This document shows, piece after piece, positions 21,674 through 30,893 of a DNA stretch of 64,000 nt; the first letter of the stretch is position 1; every line of letters starts with the position of its first letter. Origin of the DNA: Zygnema cylindricum (Eukaryota > Streptophyta > Zygnematophyceae > Zygnematales > Zygnemataceae); contig JBBHKE010001492.1 in the NCBI GenBank assembly GCA_037447655.1, positions 62,001 to 126,000 of the forward strand, in the 5' to 3' direction. The notes beneath the pieces were generated by a model. That model saw only the letters and a program-made list of their open reading frames with translations. It was not told the origin of the DNA and made no database searches. The position numbers and the translations under genes were made by a program.

Positions 21674-22800
21674 ATGGACAAAAGTACTATCGCTTCTCTT
21701 AAAGCTACAATCCAAAACGAACTTCAAAAATCAAAAAATGGTGAAACTGCTCAGTATTACCTAGTGAAAGAAAGCATGGCCACTTCAAGTTGTTGGAAAA
21801 AATTTGAACATGTCTATGAAACTAAAACATCAAACAAAAACATAGTAAAGGGGGGAGGGTTAGTGGCTTGCAATACATGTTTCGTAGTTTATCAATACAA
21901 GTCAACAAACGGTACTTCAACAATTAACACTCACACATGTTTAGCTTTGGGCGACATGGATAGTTCTAGAGGAATTCTTTGTAATTTTCTTTCAAAAACG
22001 GACGGGAAAACGAGTGCCCGAAAAAAAATTGCGAAAATGGTGGCGTTGATGTGTTGCGAGGACCTTAGACCATTTTTGATGGTCGACGGTTCAGGTATGA
22101 TTTATTTTGAATTCCATTTAGGATGGCGTTAATGAATATGTCATTATAACTTGTTTTGTTAATAAATTTATATTATTGAGCTTCATCACTATTTTCTTAT
22201 CTATAATTTATATTCGTACGCTTATTTTTATTTTTTTATTATTATTTGTTTTGTCATGATGTTATTTTGATATAAACCTTATTTATTGATCATGGTTAAT
22301 AATTGTATGCTATTTTCTTAATTTTTTTTTTTTGTTCCCAGGTTTTCAAGCATTTTGTCGAGCATTATTTGATGTTGGTGTTTTGTCCAACAAAATTGTT
22401 AACATCGACCAACTACTCCTGTTTGCCAATGGCGTAAAAAACTACATTATATCTTGTGCCAAAGATATTCGTAGTTTGATCATCCCAAAACTTAAAGAAA
22501 ATATTGATAACAATATTTTCGTCGCATTTACAACCAATCTCTGGACCGAGACAATAAAAAAAAACTTCATTCATGTCAGTATCGGCTCATTTTATTGACA
22601 AATAATTTAAACTTCATGCTCGGACGTTTCAAGTCGATCATTTTCAGGAGGAAAAACATACCGCGGAAAATGTTTTAACGGCTTTCAAAAATTGTTTGGC
22701 CAATTTTGAACTGTCCAATTTTGATGTTTTGGCAAATCGTTGCGTTGTTGTGACCGACAGTAGCTCTAACATGTGTGCGACTGAAGGTTTACCAAGTATG
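21674..22800 (+). pseudogene. hAT transposase remnant (BED finger plus catalytic fragments)
   Basis: The first exon (21,674-22,094) encodes a BED-type zinc finger: CWKKFEHVY, then CNTC, then GTSTINTHTC. A probable intron follows (GT at 22,095, AG at 22,340-22,341). The joined frame continues GFQAFCRALFDVG and later FTTNLWTE, which aligns with the hAT first catalytic region, where the Asp is replaced by Asn. A frame-disrupted part near 22,750 reads VVVTDSSSNM, the second catalytic Asp region. The C-terminal dimerisation domain is missing. It is non-functional and would act, if intact, in DNA cut-and-paste transposition. Confidence 0.7.
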
Positions 22801-23284
22801 TTTACTTGGATAACTTGCGCAGACCATAAAAAACATAAGAGTTATTTATAAACTAGAGTACAACTTTGTTTTGGAAAAACGAAAAAATCTACATTGGAAT
22901 GGATAACATTAATTATTTATAAACGATGATTACGATTCGCGGTGAAATAAATGCTTAACGTTAATAACAATGAGCGTTGTAATTTTGTACCTTTTCGGTT
23001 ATGGGCGGGCACGGTTAGTCGCTAGAAATCGAGTTTCCGTTAATTTTTTTTTTTCGTAAACGACGGTTGGTTAACGGTTAACAATTTTGGAGCGTGTCAA
23101 AACTCCGTCGGACGTCGGTTACTCAGATTTTGAAAAAAAAAAAACGGTCGGTTTCAGGTATGAAATTTTTTGACTTTTGCGACCTCTGCCGACCGGGTTA
23201 TGTCACGCTCCAAAATTGTTGATCGGCAACCGACAGGCGTTTACGAAAATAAAAATTAACCGAATCTCGATTACTCGCGACTAA

Positions 23285-24068
23285 GGCTGCGGCCCCATGT
23301 AGTTGTAACTTAGCGTACTTACTTTGTACTTTAGCGCGGATCCGGCGGACCCGGATTTCAAGTGTCTCTATGTGTTCTTTCGAAATTATTACTTAAGTTT
23401 GTGACAATTGTATACGTCGACAACGCCCGTGACGGTTGTCACCGTGTACAATTTGTGATGACGCACCATATTTTCTTGAAACTTTTTGAAGCGTCGCAAG
23501 ACACATCGTAATTTTTGAAACGATTTGCGGATTTGGTATGTCGCATGTCTTTGCGAGACATCGTTGACGTACAGCCTTGCACCCGTGTCTGTGCAAAATG
23601 CCTTGACGTAAACCTCTCCCGTCCGGCCGCCATTACTTCGCAGATTTTTCACGTTCGCAGACTTTTCAACTTTGCGTGAAATGACACTGCAGCGTCGAGA
23701 CCCCTGCAAAAAAAAACCGTACAACATGCAAGCCGACAAAAACAAACAAACCCTGTACTTTTTTTCGTCGTCAAAACTTCTAAAATCTTTTCACACGTGG
23801 GAATATATTTTCAGATTGGTGTAGACGGATTTGCTTAGCTTAAAACACAGTGCCGATGTGTTTTATGATAAGCTTGAAAATGACGTGACAGTGGGTCGAA
23901 AAACCGCAAGACGACAAAATTTCGTACATCCTAAGTTCAAGAATGACGCAAATTGTACTTTACAAATTTGCGATTTCTTCGTACGGTCGCAACTTAGGCA
24001 GTACGGCGCTAAGTTATAAAGGAAAACGACAGAAAAAAACCCGAACTTAGCCACATGGGGCCGCAGCC
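23285..24068. mobile_element. MITE with GGCTGCGGCCCCATGT ends and TAA target duplication
   Basis: The terminal inverted repeats GGCTGCGGCCCCATGT (23,285) and its inverse (ending 24,068) are flanked on both sides by TAA (23,282-23,284 and 24,069-24,071). A 3-bp TAA/TTA duplication is typical of PIF/Harbinger transposons. The 784-bp interior has no recognisable transposase, although a 118-codon minus-strand frame exists, so it is probably a non-autonomous derivative. It is nested in the hAT remnant. Confidence 0.65.
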
Positions 24069-24799
24069 TAACCGTGCTCGCCCGTAACCTAAAAAGTACA
24101 AAATTAACCAATGTACGACGTATGAATAAGCCAATAATTACGATTTATCGCGTTCCCTAAGATTTACGAAATGAATAGTGTACTACCGTGTCAGATTTGC
24201 GACGCTTTGTCGCGTTCCCTAAGTTTGCGAAATGAATAGTGACTACCGTGTCTATTTACGACGCCTCGTCGCGTTCCCTAAGATTTGCTAAATGAATAGC
24301 GTTACGACAATACCGTGTCAGATTTGCGACGCTAATCACGATGTCACGTACATCCACGATACCAAAGAGTATGAAGTACAAGAATGTTGGATTATGGGGA
24401 CAGTACAAAATTTTCATTTATTTTGGTTTTTTGGTTGACCCACCGTAACCGACCGTTTTTTTTTTCCTGGTGAATCAACCGACCGTAACCGCCCGACCCC
24501 TAAAATTTGGCAACCGAATCCGTTCCGGATCCGGCGCGGGCGGTCAGTTAACGGTCGGTCACGGATTCGGTTGACCGTTGGCGACCTCTGATCGAAGCCC
24601 AACACCATGGCACCTCCCGACGCATAACGAGGCTGCCCAACGGTAATATCGGGTACTGGTTCCGAATGCGGGCCGAAGCGGTATCGCTGCGGTACAGTCT
24701 AGGTTCGTTAGTTTTCTCGCCCGTGGAGTGCAGGGTGTAATGTACCTTGAGAAACTTTGACGCTTTCAAGAACTGCAGCATGATTACCAGCTAAGAGAA

Positions 24800-25120
24800 G
24801 GCCACGTGTCAGGGAAAAACCTACGTGGAAAGAAAAAGATCGCAGGCTTCTCCCGGCGTTTCTCTTCCGGCCGCCAATTGGCTCTGGCGATCCGCTCGAC
24901 CCGACGAAAGCGCCTGTCGCAGAGAGCGAACACGCTCCTGACGCAACCAATCGGAGGGCTCCGTTTCAGATTATGTCGAAATCAGTCGCCAACAAATCCC
25001 AGCTAAGGGAGAAGCTTTTGAGATAAAACGCTGTCGCTCGAACATACTCTGCAGCAGTCTTTCTCACTCCAATCTACATTCCTCACTCACCACTTACTCC
25101 CTCCGTCTTCCTCAGACGCC
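24800..25120 (+). promoter_or_regulatory. Promoter and leader of Lhcb copy 1
   Basis: There is a G-box core CACGTG at 24,803-24,808, CCAAT motifs near 24,883 and 24,948, and a GATAA (I-box-like) motif at about 25,022. A CT-rich leader (TCACTCCAATCTACATTCCT and onward) follows and is shared with the other two copies. G-box plus GATA elements are typical of light-regulated photosynthetic genes. The far upstream part differs from copies 2 and 3, so its regulation may differ. Confidence 0.55.
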
Positions 25121-26410
25121 ATGGCTGCCCTCGTTGCTTCCCCCGCCCTCGCCCCTTCCACCTTCGCCGGACAGACCTCCGAGCTCGCTCGCCAGGTCGG
25201 CAATGGCAACGCACGTGTGGTGATGAGGAAGACTGCTGCCAAGCCCAAGGTTTCCGAGTCCATCTGGTACGGAGCTGACCGCCCTCTCTTCCTGGGCCCT
25301 CTCTCCGGCCCCCCTCCCTCCTACCTGACCGGAGAGTTCCCCGGAGACTACGGCTGGGACACCGCCGGCCTCTCCGCCGATCCCGAGAGCTTCGCCAAGA
25401 ACCGTGAGCTCGAGGTGAGGATAAAGATGGCGTACAACTGGTAGTTTTGAACTGTGGCCGGTGGCTATGATTCTGTGGTGTACATTTTGTGCATAGTAAA
25501 GGTCTTATTTGCAGTCGATGTTCGACATTGCTGCCAGTTTATAAAGTGTCGCCATTGATAATCTCTTAGCTGGCAATCCTGACGTCCTCCATTGGTAGTG
25601 AATCATCGTCTATTTCCTTTCGCTTCTCAGTTTTATTTTTTTCGTCGGATGCTGCTTCCTTGTGGCAGTTAGCAGCTGTTGTTACTCTTTGACATATTTT
25701 TCTGCAATATCAAATGTACAGCAATGGCTTCTTCTTCATTTTCCTTTCTGTGATCTCTGGTGACTTATCATTTTTTTATATTGCTCAGCTGCAAACGTAT
25801 CTTCCGAACGTATCTTGCCTCTGTTTTCTCCCTGTCCTGACTTGCTTTTACAGCGTGCATTCGAACCCTAGCCCTGACCCTAACCTCGCTCCTCCTCCTC
25901 TGGCAGGTGATCCACGCCCGGTGGGCCATGCTGGGCGCTCTCGGGTGCCTGACGCCCGAGCTCCTCTCCAACAGTGGCGTGAAGTTCGGCGAGGCCGTGT
26001 GGTTCAAGGCCGGAGCCCAGATCTTCGCTGACGGCGGCCTGGACTACCTCGGCAACCCCAGCCTCATCCACGCCCAGAGCATTCTCGCCATCCTCGGCAC
26101 CCAGGTGGTGCTCATGGGCGCAATCGAGGGCTACAGAGTGGCCGGAGGCCCCCTGGGAGAGGTGACCGACCCTCTGTACCCCGGAGGCAGCTTCGACCCC
26201 CTCGGTTTGGCTGACGACCCCGAGACCTTCGCCGAGTTGAAGGTGAAGGAGCTCAAGAATGGGCGCCTTGCCATGTTCTCCATGTTCGGATTCTTCGTCC
26301 AGGCCATCGTCACCGGAAAGTCTCCCCTCCAGAACCTCTCCGACCACTTGGCTGACCCCGCCACCAACAACGCCTGGGCCTACGCCACCGCCTTCGTGCC
26401 CGGCCAATAG
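25121..26410 (+). CDS. LHCB: Chlorophyll a/b-binding protein of LHCII, copy 1
   Basis: Two exons (25,121-25,414 and 25,907-26,410) are joined by a GT-AG intron and encode 265 residues, the usual length for a major LHCII protein. The protein binds chlorophyll and carotenoid in thylakoid membranes as the antenna of photosystem II. Visible features: an N-terminal plastid transit region (about 1-35); RKTAA near 36-40, with a Thr at the site commonly phosphorylated during state transitions; the trimer motif WYGADR (49-54); helix 1 [17 protein letters not shown], which spans the intron; LDYLGNP; helix 3 ([12 protein letters not shown]); and the last helix [17 protein letters not shown]. All the chlorophyll-ligand signatures I recognise are intact. 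The start is the first ATG after the conserved leader. It differs from copies 2 and 3 by Asn at residue 30. Confidence 0.96.
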
Positions 26411-27236
26411 GAGCCTCGCGCGCCCCAATTTTGTAGATATTTGTAGCTCGCTAGCTTAGCCGGTAGCCGGTAGGACAGGAAATTGTAGATAATGCTGGAT
26501 ACTTAAATTTTGTATTCATCATTGCAACGCTCTGACAAGAAAAGAGCTAATTAAAGTCACATTTTCCAAATCACAAACTTGCAATCTTTTGTGTTATTTG
26601 CATGATGTTTCCTTGTATTATGGGATGTTGGCTTGTCCTTTATTACAGATTCCATTCATATGTTTGTGTGGGAAACGGTATTTCATTTTTCGGACAAGTA
26701 TCTAGCTCAAGTATCTAGTCTACATGACATTTTTTCTTTGCAATAATCGTTTGTTACTGGAATTTATTTTGAAATTTGCCAACATTAATAGCTGAAACAT
26801 TTGGCGTTCGGTGCTCCTGGAAAGCATGTGATGCCATGGTGACGGACGGACGTATTGAGCTATTTTTATCTTATGGAGTAATTATAATTCTCGGCTCATT
26901 CGTCAGTACAGCTGCCTGAATTTAGGAAAAAATAAATTGCAAAGCAGTGATCGCTCATTAATTGAGAGCAGGTAAATTGCGAAGAATCTGTCTGTTCTTT
27001 TGGCTGTATTAATATTTACAAGACTTTATAGAATTCAAGGGCTTACTGGCAGCTATTGCCAAAAGTTATAGGACAAGCAAGCTGGTTTTGCCTCAGCAAA
27101 GCTATTTTGTGATATCCTGGGCTGAGAGATACCAAAAGACACTTGCAATATATTATTAAAACACTGCAAAAATGGCAGCCTTTAGAAGAAGCACTGGAAA
27201 TATCTGGTCCAGTAATTCGTGAAATGAAAATTATAA
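26411..27236 (+). other. 3' flank of Lhcb copy 1
   Basis: This is the 3' untranslated region and spacer, with no gene. It is matched by the inverted copy 51,440-52,266 downstream of Lhcb copy 3. The match stops at about 27,235 (GAAATGAAAATTA), where copy 1 jumps directly into an aspartate-kinase intron. Confidence 0.7.
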
Positions 27237-29270
27237 ATTAGCCATCATGAAACTGTGTTTCTATATTTCTCTCTGTATTTGCTTAGCAGTCGATGCTATT
27301 TTTTGCTTTCAGCTTCTGTCAAACCTGTGAAATCCTTCTTCGTCTGTTTATTTGCCTTCATTTCTGGAAGGTTGCTGTGATTGATGGCAGGTCCTACATC
27401 CTCAGTCCATGCGACCTGCCAAAGAGTCAAATACTCCTGTGAGGGTGAAAATTCGTATAACCCAGCAGCAGCAGGCACTCTAATTACAGGGCAGCGTGAC
27501 ATGAGTGACGCCCTCACGAGCATCGTTTTGAAACCCAATGTGACAATGCTCGATATTGTGAGCCTAAGGATGCTCGGCCAGTACGGCTTCCTTGCAAAGG
27601 TATTCTTGGAAATATATTATGACAACCGTCGGTATTCGCATGAATTACTGCCAGAGAGCTAGAGGCTATGCTTTAAAAATGAGGTGGCAGTCAAATGCTT
27701 TTGGTACATGCAGGCGTGCGGAAGTCGTGTTATCTACTTTGGGAATCAAATTTTAGTGCTTAGATAAAGGATATGTTGTTACTCTTTAGCAGAAAGTCCG
27801 TGTTCTTTCGGTTGCTGTTTGGAATTCAGTGGAGAAATAAAGTGCTGCCTTTGTTCGATTATTAAACCGTCCGATATTTTTGGTTTCAGGTATTTTCCAT
27901 TTTTGAGCAGCTAGGAATTTCTGTGGATGTGGTGGCGACAAGTGAAGTGAGCATATCACTCACATTGGATCCAGCCAAGTTATGGAGTCGAGAACTTATT
28001 CAACAGGTGCAGATATATTCTTCCTTGTTGATTCTTCCTGATTTTTTTCGCAATTACAGTATGGGATTCCAACTTATGCGAGTTTGTTCTGTCAATTCCA
28101 CTGTTGTTAAGAAAACACTTACACACTTGGAAATTTCCACTTGGGTTTAGTCACATGAAGATGAGGAGAATGGCAATGGATTTTTGGAACATAACTTAAG
28201 ATTCTTGAAAACGCGACTTCGTGTACGTGTTGCAACAAGGTTTCTATGTTTTTAGAGTCTTCTTAGGCAAACCCAAAGGGGAAAGTGTGCATTATGTTAA
28301 AGAGGAGGGATGTTTGTGAAGGCGCAGGAATTGGATCGTATGATGGAGATGCTTCAAGGCATTGCTGTCGTGAAGCTCGTTCAACATCGGTCGATCATTT
28401 CTTTGATAGGAAATGTGCAGCGATCTTCTCTCATTCTGGAGAAGGTGAGGACAGGTTCTATAGTTTTTTAGGAGGAGCTGCACAAGTGTTCCAATTCGAG
28501 TAGACTTTTTGTTTTATTTTAAGGTCAATGAAGAAGACCCGTGCTCTATACTTCTGAATCATTCTGGAGAGGCAAATAAATCTGACAGAGTACAGCGCTG
28601 GATCGAGGAGCACATATTTCACCAACATTTGGTATATTAGTATTTCACTTGTGTCACTGCAAATAATGTTATTACCCGAATAAAAACATGGATCCTAGAT
28701 CAGTTCCACGCATAATTATATCCAGTTAATTCGCACATGCAGGTGTAAATGTTGTTACCCTTAGACTATTTAATAGTCTAGTATCTCACTATTGTCTTTC
28801 TTCCTCTTGTTTTCCTCACACTGAGGTTGTTTTGAAAGCTGATCTTAAATTGATTCTGGGGTTGAGTGCAGGCATTCAGCGTGTTTAGAAAAAGTGGAAT
28901 CAATGTGCAAATGATCAGTCAAGGGGCTTCGAAGGTAATTTCTGGCAAACTCAATCTCTTCTTGCAAACATGATCTAATTAAGTCGTCGTCTAAAAGGAA
29001 GTTGTCTATCGTGCTCTTTTCTCAACACTTGGACTTCTTTATAATTAATATCATTCATTTTCTGAAGTGCCTCGTTGCGTTCTTCTTATGTCAATTCAGG
29101 TGAACATCAGTCTTGTGGTAGATGATGAACATTCTCGCGAGCTTGTGGAAAAGCTCCATCGTGAATTTTTTGAGCTACCGCAATCGACAAATGAAGAAAG
29201 TTCTGATTCTTTGTTATCTTTGGAGGATTCAAGACCGAAGGAAAGCGTTTCAGCCAACGGCTATGCATGA
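27237..29270 (+). pseudogene. AK: Aspartate kinase fragment, unit A (5'-truncated, frameshifted)
   Basis: This is the C-terminal, regulatory half of a plant monofunctional aspartate kinase, the plastid enzyme that phosphorylates aspartate at the entry to lysine/threonine/methionine synthesis. Exons: 27,391-27,599, 27,890-28,006, 28,328-28,444, 28,524-28,631, 28,872-28,934 and 29,100-29,270. Readable parts include TSIVLKPNVTMLDIVSLRML, SVDVVATSEVSISLTLDP, SIISLIGNVQ and GINVQMISQGASK, the two ACT regions. Exon 27,391-27,599 is 209 bp against 213 bp in unit C: one A is lost in the GTGAAAATTCG run, which breaks the frame, and CTC is lost near 27,511. The catalytic half is absent, removed by a deletion that joins the Lhcb 3' flank to a kinase intron. 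It is a pseudogene. Confidence 0.85.
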
Positions 29271-30045
29271 TCGGAATATAAATCTTAAAGCCCATGTGTC
29301 TATTTTTTGTTCTTAAATTTCTTTGGTTGTTTCACATTTATGAAATCAACTTTCTCATGGGAGGGCCAAAGCTTCTTTAAATATCTGTTTTTTAACTGAA
29401 AGAGGAAGGCGACAACTGCTCTTCTTCAATGGATTTTACTCCATTTTTTTAGCTGTTAATGATTCATACAACAAGGGAGGATGGCGACAACTGCCCGATT
29501 ATTTTTGCTATACGGAAAATATCATAATTGTTTTTCTTTTTCTTTTTATGGGGAGTATTACGATATAAAGTTCAAGGTAGCGGCCATTCAGGTGGTGATG
29601 AACCGAGTTCATGTGATGGAACAGCGACCGATGGACAAATAAAAGTTTATGAAAGCATTAATTATATATAGGTTTAGGTAGTATCTGCCGATTCTTCAGA
29701 TTCAGAGGTCAAAATTAGTAGGGAAGGTATGTAAGTGGCCAGCTTGTCCTCATTATCTGATTATAACCTTTTATTTCACTTAAAGGGGTTGATTGGGGTT
29801 CAATAGTGCACTAACATGTTGTGAATAGTCTGGGACGTCTCCTAGTTTCTCTCTTTATATTTCACACCTTATTTTGTGCTCTTTGATTTGACATGAATCG
29901 GAGGTGCAGTAGGGGGAAGAAGCCGGTCGAAGGAAGTGTGGAAAGTTGAGAGTAAAGCATGCATTGCTTATTTGAACTTCATTACATTCAATTCACTGCA
30001 ATGCCTATTAATGTTACGACCACTTGGTGTCTGTTTTTACTTGCA
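29271..30045 (+). other. 3' flank of the unit A kinase fragment
   Basis: This non-coding flank is matched by the inverted copy at about 60,950-61,724. No further gene was recognised. It ends at the insertion site of Copia element E5. Confidence 0.6.
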
Positions 30046-30050
30046 CCATT

Positions 30051-30893
30051 TGTTGTTTTTTGAAAGCTTTAGTCCTCTCTATGCCTCAGCTGTGAGGGAG
30101 AGAGAGCTATTCAGGACTTAAGCTATTTTTGGTTGAGTTCGGTTCAGTGGTTACCAAAATCAGTGTGACAGTGAAGTTGGGAGTTCACGGTTCATTCACA
30201 CTTGGGACACGCGTCGTCACTTGAGAGAAATGCGTGAGTATGTCCTCCGTGGACGTACGGAATTTCGGCAAGACCACGGGACTTCGTGGAGTCAATTCTA
30301 CGGTGCCAAATCCTTTAGTTTGACGGCTGACAGCTGCCGCCAACAAATACTGACGAGGCGTGACTAGATCACTATCACTTTAAGTTGTCTGAACTTCGGT
30401 GTAAATATTTGGTAGAATAGATTTTTGTTTGTAGTGAATTAGTTATTTAGTGTTGAGAATGTGGTTTATGACATACCTTCAGTACACACGTATACTCATA
30501 CTATTTGTTGTGTTAGAATTTTATATGTACGGCTGGAATGCCTCCGTACAGCTTAGTGTAGTTTCGGTGTATAGAAGTAGGACTTAGTGAATTTGATTCA
30601 TTAGGAACAAATGATATGTAAACTGTACACTCAGTTTTATGTAAATTCATTTCTGCATATCTCACAGATATGTAAGCGGACTTCATTGAAATTTTGTGTG
30701 TGTGTTCCTTTGTATGTTATCTATTATGTGGTAAATTTTCAGGACCATTGGATCATTTTTCTGAAAGTTATAGTCTGTCAAAGTTGTTGTTCAGCCATCG
30801 GTATTTGTGGAAGCTTCCTCTTTTGTTTTGTTCTACGATGACTACTGCTGCATCTTCTTCATCTTCAGTGTCAGCAGTTGTCTCAGAACAACA
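30051..30893 (+). repeat. 5' LTR of E5 (843 bp)
   Basis: The LTR runs from TGTTGTTTTTTG to GAACAACA and includes the gag ATG at 30,838 and the first 18 complete gag codons (MTTAASSSSSVSAVVSEQ). A CT/GA foldback near 30,070-30,110 resembles those of E1-E4. No clear tRNA-like block was found. The sequence directly after the LTR, GATCACGGGCTCGCC (30,894-30,908), aligns with the half-tRNA primer site of E1 at 10 of 15 positions. Confidence 0.9.

Larger units (their letters stand above)
20900..24590. mobile_element. Decayed Hermes-like hAT transposon with long terminal inverted repeats
   Basis: The right end reads GCGACCTCTG (24,581-24,590), the inverse of CAGAGGTCGC at 20,978 on the left. A second CAGAGGTAGC lies further out at 20,900. 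The left arm (20,978 to about 21,300) and right arm (about 24,150-24,590) are inverted copies running for several hundred bases, full of ACGGTCGGT-type subterminal repeats. CAG-type ends and a BED-type transposase fit the hAT superfamily. The 8-bp flanks ATCTAGGT and ATCGAAGC are only partly alike, so a target duplication is not established. A palindrome at 22,995-23,281 and a MITE at 23,285-24,068 sit inside. Confidence 0.7.

Noticed and set aside
23389-23745. 118-codon minus-strand frame inside the MITE
   Set aside because: No recognisable transposase motif, and it lies within a short non-autonomous element.
25880-26428. Long minus-strand frame opposite Lhcb exon 2 (also at 46,351 and 52,249)
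   Set aside because: A shadow frame of a GC-rich coding exon. It recurs only because the exon is triplicated.
30113-30200. tRNA-like block in the E5 LTR (GGTTCAGTGGTTA then GGTTCATTCAC)
   Set aside because: Only fragments of A- and B-box motifs, on the opposite strand to those in E1-E4, with no paired T-arm.
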